Below are positions 1-7,259 of a stretch of DNA of 49,488 bases, in pieces. The translations under genes and the position numbers were made by a program. Origin of the DNA: Lutispora saccharofermentans (GTDB lineage: Bacteria; Bacillota; Clostridia; Lutisporales; Lutisporaceae). Under the pieces are notes generated by a model. That model was not told where the DNA came from and did no database searches. It worked only from the letters and a program-made list of their open reading frames with translations. The first letter of the stretch is position 1, and the number at the start of each line of letters is the position of its first letter. The DNA is taken from positions 1 to 49,488 of the forward strand of contig NZ_JAJEKE010000025.1 of assembly GCF_024363565.1 (NCBI RefSeq), written 5' to 3'.

Positions 1-1
1 C

Positions 2-82
2 CATATAGAAAAGGTTATGAGGGATGCCGAAGATAAAATGGTAAACTACCTTAAGGAAAAATATTTTTACAACATTGTCTAA
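2..82 (+). CDS. C-terminal end of a gene cut by the window edge
   Basis: An open frame enters from the left edge and ends with TAA at 80-82. It encodes about 26 residues ending ...LKEKYFYNIV. The tail is charged and helical-looking, with no recognisable domain. A good intrinsic terminator follows about 20 bp later, which supports a real gene end. The function cannot be told from this fragment. Confidence 0.5.
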   Translation, partial: HIEKVMRDAEDKMVNYLKEKYFYNIV

Positions 83-102
83 AAGATGTGCTAAAAACAT
101 TT

Positions 103-128
103 GCAGTTATAATAACTGCTCATTTTTT
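103..128 (+). terminator. Intrinsic terminator after the partial gene
   Basis: GCAGTTA (103-109) pairs with TAACTGC (113-119) around a 3-nt loop. The run TCATTTTTT follows. It ends the transcript of the partial gene at the left edge. Confidence 0.7.
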
Positions 129-181
129 AAAACAATTAGGGATATTTACAGTCTGCATTATATCTTATAGGAGGTTTTATT

Positions 182-784
182 ATGAATCATATTCTTCATT
201 GCAATCAACAAGATCAAAAGTTTTTAACCAAAATTGCTTTTTTAGATAGTAAGCAAAGGGAAAGTCTCATACCACCTGAATTACTGATTCAACAAATGCC
301 CATTAAAAAAAATCATACTTTACTCGATGTCGGTGCTGGCACTGGTTTTTTTACAATTCCAATGGCAGAAAGTACAACTAACAAAGTATATGCTATAGAT
401 CCTGATCAACGTATGCTCAGAGTAATCAAAGATAAGGCTAGGGAAAAAGGACTTACAAATATTATGCTGATTCAAGATTATATCGAGGACCTAAGCATCG
501 AAAGTAACAGTGTTGATTTTGCTATGGCTTCCTTAATACTACACGAAGTAAGCTCACTTACAAAAGTACTCTCTATTATTTTCGAGGTACTAAGAAAAGG
601 AGGGCACTTGTTATGTATAGAATATGAAAAAGATGATTTAATAATAGAAGGACCACCCATGTCAATTCGTATTAGCTCAGAAGAGCTCAAAAAAACATTG
701 TCGTTAATTGGCTTTGAAATTGTTAAAAAGACAAAAATTAATGATGCTATATATACTGTTTTAGCAGTTAAGAGGGAGATGTAA
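182..784 (+). CDS. Class I SAM-dependent methyltransferase
   Basis: A 200-residue Rossmann-fold methyltransferase of the Methyltransf_11/31 type. The SAM-binding motif I is DVGAGTGFF at about residues 50-58. The acidic motif II (YAIDPD) and the motif IV-like region (VDFAMASLILHEV) follow at the expected spacing. An AGGAGG site lies 7-8 nt before the ATG. The gene meets the truncated MATE efflux gene directly (TAA then ATG), so the two were probably one operon. The substrate cannot be told. The neighbouring efflux gene would fit small-molecule or drug modification, but that is inference. Confidence 0.85.
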   Translation: MNHILHCNQQDQKFLTKIAFLDSKQRESLIPPELLIQQMPIKKNHTLLDVGAGTGFFTIPMAESTTNKVYAIDPDQRMLRVIKDKAREKGLTNIMLIQDYIEDLSIESNSVDFAMASLILHEVSSLTKVLSIIFEVLRKGGHLLCIEYEKDDLIIEGPPMSIRISSEELKKTLSLIGFEIVKKTKINDAIYTVLAVKREM

Positions 785-1042
785 ATGATGAATGCAGATA
801 ACGATACACTTATTACCATGCCTGTCGGCAGACTATTACTCAAATTTTCACTTCCTGCTATTGCTGCTATGATTATAAATTCTTTATATAATTTGGTGGA
901 CAGAATATTTATCGGCAGAATTAGTGGTCTTGCCATGACAGGAATAGGATTGAGTTTGCCTTTTATGTTAATGCTATCCGCCATAAGTTCGTTGGTTGGA
1001 ATAGGAGCCTCAGCATCTTATTTATCAGATTTTCTTCTTTAA
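785..1042 (+). pseudogene. MATE-family efflux pump, N-terminal fragment
   Basis: The first 75-80 residues match the start of MATE (multi-antimicrobial extrusion) transporters: a short polar N-terminus, then PVGRLLLKFSLPAIAAM and the LVDRIFIGR segment leading into the second membrane helix. MATE proteins usually have about 450 residues and 12 helices. Here the frame stops at 85 residues after GASASYL, at about position 1020-1040, and no continuation follows. The sequence beyond reads as something unrelated. The gene is therefore truncated by a rearrangement and should not make a working pump. Confidence 0.8.
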
Positions 1043-1256
1043 AAACAATACTTTTTAATACAAAGCCTAGTAATCTTGAAGTAGTATTTGCAAAGAATCT
1101 AGTTGATATATCAATACTTGAGCCACGGGCTTTTAGTAAAGTTATTATTTCTCTAATATTTACTCCAATATTAGCAAGTGCTTCTGGAGAATCAAACATT
1201 TTTTTGAACCATCCGACAGTTATCATTGAAGCCAGGCATTGAATGTCATCTGTCAA
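1030..1256 (-). other. Unrecognised open segment abutting the broken MATE gene
   Basis: On the minus strand an ATG at 1256 opens a frame through 963. About 75 codons lie in unique DNA before it runs antisense into the MATE fragment at about 1030. The unique part (beginning MTDDIQCLASMITVGWF) looks protein-like, with hydrophobic and charged residues mixed. I do not recognise it and I see no ribosome binding site. It is probably a fragment of another gene brought next to MATE by the same rearrangement. Confidence 0.25.
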
Positions 1257-1266
1257 TTCAATGCCT
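1234..1266. repeat. Perfect inverted repeat, 10-bp arms
   Basis: AGGCATTGAA (1234-1243) and TTCAATGCCT (1257-1266) are exact complements around a 13-bp loop. No U-run follows on either strand. It lies between the MATE breakpoint and the glycosyltransferase cassette. It could be a relic of a mobile-element end or a weak terminator. Confidence 0.35.
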
Positions 1267-1401
1267 TATATCCTATCAAACCATTGATATTGCTAGCTTC
1301 TACTATTTCCCTAGCTTCACTATAACTTCAACGTGCCTCGACACGACAGAATGAATGTCATATCGCCATGCACGTTCGTGGAAACATAATCCACTGCACT
1401 T

Positions 1402-1442
1402 TTTAACGATAACTACTATCGTTAAAGGGTTTATCGATAAAC
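1402..1442. repeat. Two adjacent palindromes downstream of the glycosyltransferase
   Basis: TTTAACGATA (1402-1411) and TATCGTTAAA (1417-1426) form a 10-bp stem with a 5-nt loop. Directly beside it, GTTTATCGATAAAC (1429-1442) is a perfect 14-bp palindrome. The pair lies just past the stop of the minus-strand glycosyltransferase. It may act as a terminator or mark the end of an inserted segment. There is no strong U-run, so a protein-binding or recombination role is also possible. Confidence 0.35.
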
Positions 1443-1454
1443 TGAAATTTGGCT

Positions 1455-2618
1455 CTATTTCACGATTTTCTCCAGAAATGCTCTGGCTTCTTTTACTCCA
1501 CCGCATCTTTTGAACCCTTTCGAGATTTCGGTTGCCGCTGCTTTATAAGCACCATCATTCAGCACCTTCTTGATGGCATTCTTAATCTCCTCCACTGACC
1601 TTCCGGAAGCTGGCAGCATCACACCTGCCCCCAGTTCTTCCGTGCGTTTTGCCACAGCCCACTGCTCCGGTGTCTGTGGTGACAGAACCAGCGGAACCTT
1701 GAAATACAATCCTTCTGATACAGAATTCATACCGCAGTGTGTGACAAATGCATCCGCAATATTCAATACCGCCATCTGATCCACAGAATCATACACCTGT
1801 ATATTCTCAGGAAGATTCGTGAATTCATTGGTCGTCTCACCCATGGATACAATCACTTGATAGTCCGTTTCCCGAAGCGCTTCCACGCAGTTCTCATACA
1901 TCTCCCTGTTGCTTACAACCGTACCCATGGAGATATACACCGTCTTCTCTGCAGCCTTTTCCATAGGATTCTTCACTGGACGAATGGATGGACCGATGAA
2001 GCAGTATTTATCAGAAAAAGTCTCAGCATAGGGCTGAAACTCTTTCGACGTATATACAATCGTATTGGTCTCATTGTCATTTGTAATCAGTTCTAAAAAG
2101 CTTTTTACCGGATATCCCATCTCTTGAAGCCTTTTCAACTGTCTTTTGATTTTTGGCAGAGCAAGAAGCGTGCTGAACAAACCTCTCATGCCCTGATCCA
2201 TGTATTTCGCAGAGTATCGGTTAAATGCAAACGTGGTAGTGGAACAAACATAAGGAATTCCAAACTTCATTGCCGCCAATTTACCACTGAAAGCCATGGA
2301 ATCCGCAACAATCAGGTCTGGCTTCATGTCCGGAATTACCCGACCCATCAGACCATCCATTGCCAAAGTGGATTCAACGATCAACTCGATGGAGAAAGCA
2401 AGATCCTTTCCTACTCTGTTGCCGCCTTCCTTTGCGTCGATATCAAGATCATATGCATCGCAGGGAACAAATGTCGCTCCCGTACCCTCAATCTTTTCTC
2501 TGAATTTCTCAAAAGAAAAATAAGTCACCTCATGTCCTGCATCAATCATCTCTTTCACAAGTCCTAGAGTAGGATTGGTATGACCGTGTGCAGGAATACA
2601 AAACCATGCAATCTTCAT
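1455..2618 (-). CDS. MGT-family (macrolide-type) UDP-glycosyltransferase
   Basis: A 387-residue GT-B fold glycosyltransferase of family GT1. The N-terminus MKIAWFCIPAHGHTNPTLGL is the acceptor-domain signature with the catalytic-type histidine. The C-terminal half holds the donor-binding region (YISMGTV; THCGMNSVSEGL; PQTPEQ) with the HCGxxS nucleotide-sugar motif. Known relatives glycosylate macrolides or other hydrophobic small molecules. The ATG at 2618 is chosen because GGTGAG precedes it and the regulator's TAA (2622-2620) ends one base upstream. The two genes are thus a tight operon. Codon use looks richer in G/C than the neighbours, which suggests transfer. The substrate is unknown; self-resistance or detoxification is inference. 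Confidence 0.85.
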   Translation of the reverse strand: MKIAWFCIPAHGHTNPTLGLVKEMIDAGHEVTYFSFEKFREKIEGTGATFVPCDAYDLDIDAKEGGNRVGKDLAFSIELIVESTLAMDGLMGRVIPDMKPDLIVADSMAFSGKLAAMKFGIPYVCSTTTFAFNRYSAKYMDQGMRGLFSTLLALPKIKRQLKRLQEMGYPVKSFLELITNDNETNTIVYTSKEFQPYAETFSDKYCFIGPSIRPVKNPMEKAAEKTVYISMGTVVSNREMYENCVEALRETDYQVIVSMGETTNEFTNLPENIQVYDSVDQMAVLNIADAFVTHCGMNSVSEGLYFKVPLVLSPQTPEQWAVAKRTEELGAGVMLPASGRSVEEIKNAIKKVLNDGAYKAAATEISKGFKRCGGVKEARAFLEKIVK

Positions 2619-2619
2619 C

Positions 2620-3057
2620 TTACTCACCAGCCTTTCCAGCAGCACTCATTATCCTCCGAAGCATTTCTTCAAAAATTTCTGCCTTCTGCAGTACAATACC
2701 TTCACCATCTGATCCCATCACCACAAGCCTGTCGCCGCTTTTCAGATTAAAGGTATCACGTGCTTCTTTCGGGATAACAATCTGTCCCCTGTCGTTGATG
2801 GTAACCGTACACCAGATATATTTTCCCTTGGGAGCAGGCGGTAACTTCAATCCTGAATCAGTAGAGTTTTCACGCATCAGCGAATCAATAGTCGTCCCAT
2901 AAAAATCCGCCAGTACCATACATTTTTCCACGTCCGGGATAGAAGTTCCCTTCTCCCATTTTGCATAAGCCTGTCGGGAAACACCGATCTGTTCCGCAAT
3001 CTGTTCCTGGGAAAGTCCCTTGAGATTTCTTAATACAATCAGATTCTCACTTAACAT
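2620..3057 (-). CDS. XRE helix-turn-helix / AbrB-like fusion regulator
   Basis: A 145-residue protein with two DNA-binding modules. Residues 1-60 are an HTH_3/Cro-CI domain (LSQEQIAEQIGVSRQAYAKWEKG). Residues about 80-125 are an AbrB/SpoVT/MazE swapped-hairpin domain (VTINDRGQIVIPKEARDTFNLKSGDRL). A short linker joins them. The fusion implies a dimer that reads two half-sites. GAGGTG precedes the ATG. It is co-transcribed with the glycosyltransferase and lies behind its own promoter with a tandem 9-bp repeat, so autoregulation of the cassette is likely. The inducing signal is unknown. Confidence 0.85.
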   Translation of the reverse strand: MLSENLIVLRNLKGLSQEQIAEQIGVSRQAYAKWEKGTSIPDVEKCMVLADFYGTTIDSLMRENSTDSGLKLPPAPKGKYIWCTVTINDRGQIVIPKEARDTFNLKSGDRLVVMGSDGEGIVLQKAEIFEEMLRRIMSAAGKAGE

Positions 3058-3073
3058 ATCTATTCACCTCAAA

Positions 3074-3091
3074 TTCGTACATTTCATACAT
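3074..3091 (-). promoter_or_regulatory. Tandem 9-bp repeat, candidate operator
   Basis: The minus strand reads ATGTATGAA then ATGTACGAA with no gap, 8 of 9 identical. It lies between the -10 box and the ribosome binding site of the XRE-AbrB gene. That is where a repressor would block its own transcription, so I infer an autoregulatory operator. Confidence 0.5.
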
Positions 3092-3108
3092 TTCTTAGTT
3101 CTATGAAT

Positions 3109-3137
3109 ATTATAATGTTTAGTTACGCAGATCACAA
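3109..3137 (-). promoter_or_regulatory. Sigma-A-type promoter of the regulator/glycosyltransferase operon
   Basis: On the minus strand, TTGTGA (3137-3132), a 17-bp spacer and TATAAT (3114-3109) stand about 50 bp before the regulator's ATG. The -10 is perfect and the -35 matches 4 of 6 positions. Confidence 0.65.
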
Positions 3138-3238
3138 CCAACCACACTTGTCAGAATTTACGAATTTTTGTTATTTTCAGTTGCATCAATTATTCTTTTC
3201 GATTTTATATTTATTAATGTTCTGTTATGTAAAAGTTA

Positions 3239-3361
3239 TTATATAAATTTAGGAATAATCGCATTTGTTTTATCGACCCATTCTGACACACTAGGTGTGA
3301 ATGTCAGCAAGTCTACTTGTTTTTTTAAGCGTTCCGATTCGAACACTTTACTTGTCTTCAT
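3239..3361 (-). CDS. Possible 40-residue protein, unrecognised
   Basis: ATG at 3361 to TAA at 3239 encodes a charged, amphipathic peptide (begins MKTSKVFESERLKKQVDLL). It looks protein-like, but an in-frame stop lies just upstream and no clear ribosome binding site is present. It may be a remnant of a longer, probably mobile-element gene. Confidence 0.3.
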   Translation of the reverse strand: MKTSKVFESERLKKQVDLLTFTPSVSEWVDKTNAIIPKFI

Positions 3362-3652
3362 GGCGAATGAAATTCAAATGAGCCTATCAATTCCTTTATA
3401 AAACACAATTCAAAATCTAACAAAAAAACTAGAGGATTTTTCATCCTGCCGCAGTGTACTCTTTGCACACCCTGTCGTTATTCTAGAGGTTCATTTTTGT
3501 GTCATCAATCCTGTCGCCTCAACCCAACCTCTGGTCTGCACCTATATGGACGCCTATTTCACCGTCGATATGTTTCCATATACACACTAGACTTGAGTAG
3601 ATAAGATTGTTGTAGCCCCTACAAACCTTGATTTTAAGCCGTTTTCTAAAGA
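3362..3652. other. Gene-free stretch between the cassette and rlmD
   Basis: With the preceding 300 bp this forms about 590 bp without a convincing gene. It holds a short plus-strand open stretch at about 3430-3588 that lacks a start. It also holds a weak stem, TTGTAG-CCC-CTACAA, near 3611-3625 just past the rlmD stop. That stem could be a poor terminator for rlmD. The rest shows no structure that I can support. Confidence 0.3.
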
Positions 3653-5023
3653 CTACTTTCTTGACATAAGGCAAACTGTCTCAACATGCACAGTTTGTGG
3701 AAACTGGTCCACAGGCTGGATTTCTCTTACCGCATACCCCCGCTCCGACAAATACTTCAAATCTCTTGCCATGGTTGAGGGATTGCAGCTTACATACACT
3801 ACTCGTTCAGGTGCCATTTTTGCTATAACCTGCAGCAGCTTTTCATCGCAGCCTTTGCGAGGCGGGTCCACTACGACCACATCTGCTTTGACACCTTCTT
3901 CATATAGCTTGGGAATAACAGTCTCTGATTCTCCCAGTATAAATTCCACATTATCAACCCCGTTGAGCTCAGCATTCGTCCTGGCATCCTCGATGGCCTG
4001 TCCGACTATTTCCACTCCATATACCTTTTTAGCCTTCTTGCTGAGGAATAAGGATATGGTTCCTATGCCGCAATAGGCATCTATGACCGTCTCTTCACCT
4101 TTAAGGCCCGCGTATTCAAGGGCCTTATTGTATAAGGCTTCTGTTTGTACAGGGTTTACCTGGAAAAAGGAGAGAGGAGATATCTTAAACTTGAATTCTC
4201 CTGTGAAATCATATATATAGCCTTCTCCATATATGACCTTATTCTTGTATCCCAATATCACATTTGTATTTTTCTTATTTATATTCAAGGCCACTGTTTT
4301 CAAGTTTTTAATGTTTTGCTTTAACGATTCCACCAATTCAATACCATAGGGCATATCGTCACCGTTTATGACTATGCATACCATGACTTCTCCGGTTTTG
4401 AAGCCTTTTCTCGTCATTATATGCTTGATCAAGCCATTGCCGGTGTTTTCATCATATATGCTGATGTTATGCTCCTCTATGAAATTTCTTATGACCTCAA
4501 TCACTTCATCATTTATTCCATCTTGAATCATACATGCGTCTGTATCTATTATTTCATGGCTTCTTCCGGCATAAAAGCCGATATGTATTTTGCCGTCCTT
4601 TATTCCCACAGGAAATTGAGCTTTGTTTCTATAATACCAGGGGTCCTCCATGCCGATGGCAGGGTGAACCATTACGCCCTTTAATCCTCCGATGCGCTCA
4701 ACAGCATCTTTAACAAGTCTTGTCTTATAATCCAGCTGGCCCTCATAGTTCATATGCTGTATCTGGCAACCGCCGCATCTTTTCACTATCTGGCAGGGCG
4801 GCTCAGTTCTATATGGTGATGATTCAAGCACTTCCAGCAGCTTTCCATAGGAATAATTTTTCAGCACCTTTACAATCTTCGTCCTTACTATTTCCCCGGA
4901 AATAGCTCCTTCCACGAATACTGTATAGCCTTCGATTTTACCCACTCCCAAGCCTTCGTGCGTTTGTCCCGTTATGTTAATTATATAAATCCGATTCTTC
5001 TCTACGGTTGGTTTTCTCTCCAT
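3653..5023 (-). CDS. rlmD: 23S rRNA (uracil-5-)-methyltransferase, RlmD/RlmCD type
   Basis: A 456-residue member of the RumA/RlmD family, which makes 5-methyluridine in 23S rRNA with SAM. An N-terminal TRAM RNA-binding domain covers residues about 10-65. The iron-sulfur cysteines follow (PCQIVKRCGGCQIQH near 77-91 and a later DTDACM). The methylase domain has the SAM loop DAYCGIGTISLFL, VVVDPPRKG and the nucleophile motif VSCNPSTMARDL. In Firmicutes one such enzyme often modifies both U747 and U1939 (RlmCD). Which of the two applies here cannot be seen. The start overlaps the end of the DUF1003 gene by about 47 bp, so translation is probably coupled. Confidence 0.92.
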   Translation of the reverse strand: MERKPTVEKNRIYIINITGQTHEGLGVGKIEGYTVFVEGAISGEIVRTKIVKVLKNYSYGKLLEVLESSPYRTEPPCQIVKRCGGCQIQHMNYEGQLDYKTRLVKDAVERIGGLKGVMVHPAIGMEDPWYYRNKAQFPVGIKDGKIHIGFYAGRSHEIIDTDACMIQDGINDEVIEVIRNFIEEHNISIYDENTGNGLIKHIMTRKGFKTGEVMVCIVINGDDMPYGIELVESLKQNIKNLKTVALNINKKNTNVILGYKNKVIYGEGYIYDFTGEFKFKISPLSFFQVNPVQTEALYNKALEYAGLKGEETVIDAYCGIGTISLFLSKKAKKVYGVEIVGQAIEDARTNAELNGVDNVEFILGESETVIPKLYEEGVKADVVVVDPPRKGCDEKLLQVIAKMAPERVVYVSCNPSTMARDLKYLSERGYAVREIQPVDQFPQTVHVETVCLMSRK

Positions 5024-5597
5024 TCAATTCTCTCCCTAATACAATTTCTTTTCTCAAATCTTCTATAAGACCCATCAGATTTTCCATTTCATCTTCCAAT
5101 AGATGCTGTCGATTTATTATATTATCTATTTTCAAATGCAAATCTTCAAGTATTATTTCAGATTTCGTGTTAATGAGGTATTCGTTTTCTGCTCTCAGCC
5201 TGTCTTTTTGAGCCTCCCTGTTTTGACTCATCATTATGACAGGGGCCTGTATTGAGGAAATACAAGCCAGTATGAGATTGAGGAAAACATAGGGATAGGG
5301 GTCAAAGGGATCTGCTAAAATCAATCTGGTATTTGCTATACCCCAAGCTAATACAATAGCTGAGAATATTATGATGAATTTCCAGCTCCCCGTAAATACA
5401 GCCATCTTGTCTGCGGCCTTCTGTCCCGTTGTAAGCCTTTTGCTCAATTCAATGTTTATATTCAATGACCGCCTGTCTTTTATAAGATCATGAATTTTTT
5501 GCTCTCTTTCATATTCATCGGAGATAAGTATCTGAGAAATATCCTTAGTATCCAATAGTCTCACCTCTATATGTTCTTCTGTGTATGTTGTTAACAA
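4977..5597 (-). CDS. DUF1003-family membrane protein
   Basis: A 206-residue protein with two central membrane helices (FIIIFSAIVLAWGIANT and YVFLNLILACISSIQAPVI, about residues 75-125) and the family-typical MSQNREAQKDRLRAENEY. A charged helical tail follows, likely a coiled coil. The DUF1003 function is unknown. The C-terminus overlaps rlmD in another frame. Confidence 0.8.
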   Translation of the reverse strand: MLTTYTEEHIEVRLLDTKDISQILISDEYEREQKIHDLIKDRRSLNINIELSKRLTTGQKAADKMAVFTGSWKFIIIFSAIVLAWGIANTRLILADPFDPYPYVFLNLILACISSIQAPVIMMSQNREAQKDRLRAENEYLINTKSEIILEDLHLKIDNIINRQHLLEDEMENLMGLIEDLRKEIVLGRELNGEKTNRREESDLYN

Positions 5598-5659
5598 TTG
5601 AAGCCTTTCTTATTTTTCTCAATATAGAGATGGGTTTATTCAAGAGTTGAATAACTAGG

Positions 5660-5684
5660 CAAAAAAAGGGCACCGTATCGGTGC
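5660..5684 (-). terminator. Intrinsic terminator of the aldo-keto reductase transcript
   Basis: GCACCG (5670-5675) and CGGTGC (5679-5684) make a stem with a 3-nt loop. On the minus strand it is followed by CCTTTTTTT. It ends the long core-gene transcript after the reductase. Confidence 0.8.
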
Positions 5685-5728
5685 TAAAAATTAGAATCAG
5701 TTACATTCTGATTATTGACAGAATTTTT

Positions 5729-6733
5729 CTATTTAAACACTTCAGTTACTTTTTCCAGCATATCTCTTATGGGAAGCTCATAGGGGCATCGGGTTTCGCA
5801 TATGCCGCATTTTTTACAAGCATCTGCCTTTACTTTGAAATTATTGTATCTTGTTACTGCCCAATCCTTGAGATCATATCTACTGTAATATCCTTCCATA
5901 AGAAACATTATGGGGATATCCACTCCCTGGGGACAGGGCATACAATAGCCGCACCTCCTGCAGAAAGTGTTTCCCAGTTCTTTTGCAACTTTAACTATCT
6001 CGCTGCGCTCGTCTTCAGTCAATGCTATTCCATCTGCGGCTTCTGCATTTTCCGATACCTGGTCCAGGGAATCCATGCCCGGTATCGCAATACTAAGATA
6101 TGGGCTTTCCAATATGAATTTCAAAGCTTTCCTGCCGTCTCTTAAGGCACCTCCGGCCATTGGCTTCATCGCAATAGTGCCTATATTTTTCTCATGGGCT
6201 GTTTTGAATATTTCCTCTGCCTGCCTTTCTACAACACTCAATGGGAATTGAATGGTGGCAAAGCATTCCGTCTCCAGGGCCTTCTCCATAATGGGAAGCT
6301 TATGGCTTGTGATCCCTATGTGTCTCACAACGCCTTCTTCCTGAAGCTTTTCTAAAGCCTCATAGGCTCCGCCCTTGCCCATGATCTTATCGTATTCATC
6401 CAATGAGCCCACATTGTGAAATTGGTACAAATCTATATAATCTGTTTGAAGATTTTTCAGTGATATTTCCACTTCGGACATCATACCGTCCCTATCTCTA
6501 GCCATGGTTTTGGTTGCTATGTATACTCTGTCTCTTTTCCCTTGGAAGGCTTTCCCCAAAAGCTCCTCACTCACTGTATAGCCTCTCGCAGTATCAAAAA
6601 AGTTGATGCCTGCCCCTATACATTTAGAGACGATCTTCTTTACTTCATCTTCATTTACATGCTGAATGGGTATGCCTCCAAAACCAATTCTTGAGACATT
6701 CATTCCTGTTTTGCCCAGCAAATTATATTGCAT
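5729..6733 (-). CDS. Aldo/keto reductase with C-terminal 2x[4Fe-4S] domain
   Basis: A 334-residue protein. Residues 1-260 form the aldo-keto reductase barrel, with the catalytic-type Asp and Tyr in FFDTARGYTVSEELLGKAF and the Lys and His in VYIATKTM and DLYQFHNV. The C-terminal 75 residues add a ferredoxin-like domain with cysteine clusters CRRCGYCMPCPQG and CKKCGICETRCP. This architecture is common in anaerobes and suggests electron transfer to or from ferredoxin as well as NAD(P)H. The substrate is unknown. It is the last gene before the terminator and probably part of the pfkA-pyk transcript. Confidence 0.88.
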   Translation of the reverse strand: MQYNLLGKTGMNVSRIGFGGIPIQHVNEDEVKKIVSKCIGAGINFFDTARGYTVSEELLGKAFQGKRDRVYIATKTMARDRDGMMSEVEISLKNLQTDYIDLYQFHNVGSLDEYDKIMGKGGAYEALEKLQEEGVVRHIGITSHKLPIMEKALETECFATIQFPLSVVERQAEEIFKTAHEKNIGTIAMKPMAGGALRDGRKALKFILESPYLSIAIPGMDSLDQVSENAEAADGIALTEDERSEIVKVAKELGNTFCRRCGYCMPCPQGVDIPIMFLMEGYYSRYDLKDWAVTRYNNFKVKADACKKCGICETRCPYELPIRDMLEKVTEVFK

Positions 6734-6791
6734 TGTTCACTGATCCCTCCATTATCTGCTTATACTCACGTGCGGAACGCATGCATTCCCT

Positions 6792-7217
6792 CTACACCGC
6801 CTTGGTTTTAAAAGAAAACAGCTTGTCATAAATCTCAGGATTAAATTTTTTCAGATTTATAGGTCTTCCTTCTTTATTTGTGAAGGCATTTACCGTCTCG
6901 CCCTCTGCCAGAATTTCTCCGTCCTCAGCCCTTACAAGCTGATAGCTGAAAGAGATCCTGGCTACTGTCATATCCTTTATGCCGGTTTTTACAATCAGGC
7001 AGTCGTCATATTTAGCCGGCACCCTATATCTGCAGTGGGTTTCAACTATTGGAAGCATGATTCCCGCGTCCTCCATGTCCTTATATGACATGCCTCCCAT
7101 TTCCCTTAGAAATTCAGTTCTTCCCATTTCAAAATAGACATAATAATTAGGATGGTAGATTATACCCATTTGGTCTGTCTCTCCATATCTGGCTCTAAGG
7201 GTTGTTTCATGTATCAT
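6792..7217 (-). CDS. YbgC/FadM-type acyl-CoA thioesterase
   Basis: A 141-residue hot-dog fold thioesterase. The active-site signature is near the N-terminus: RARYGETDQMGIIYHPNYYVYFE, with the catalytic Asp in TDQMG. It hydrolyses acyl-CoA thioesters; chain length cannot be predicted. The ATG at 7217 is chosen because AGGTGA stands 5-6 nt before it. An in-frame ATG at 7253 lacks such a site. It lies 42 bp after pyruvate kinase and is likely in the same operon. Confidence 0.82.
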   Translation of the reverse strand: MIHETTLRARYGETDQMGIIYHPNYYVYFEMGRTEFLREMGGMSYKDMEDAGIMLPIVETHCRYRVPAKYDDCLIVKTGIKDMTVARISFSYQLVRAEDGEILAEGETVNAFTNKEGRPINLKKFNPEIYDKLFSFKTKAV

Positions 7218-7259
7218 ATATTCACCTGTCTTTCCTGAATGAGAGTCCATCAAAGGCGA

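Noticed and set aside
478..984. A 168-residue minus-strand frame over the methyltransferase
   Set aside because: It is an antisense shadow: its sequence has no domain, and both genes on the plus strand are recognisable there.
3430..3588. A plus-strand open stretch in the 3.4-3.6 kb gap
   Set aside because: It lacks a start codon, ribosome site and any recognisable motif; probably chance or old mobile-element debris.
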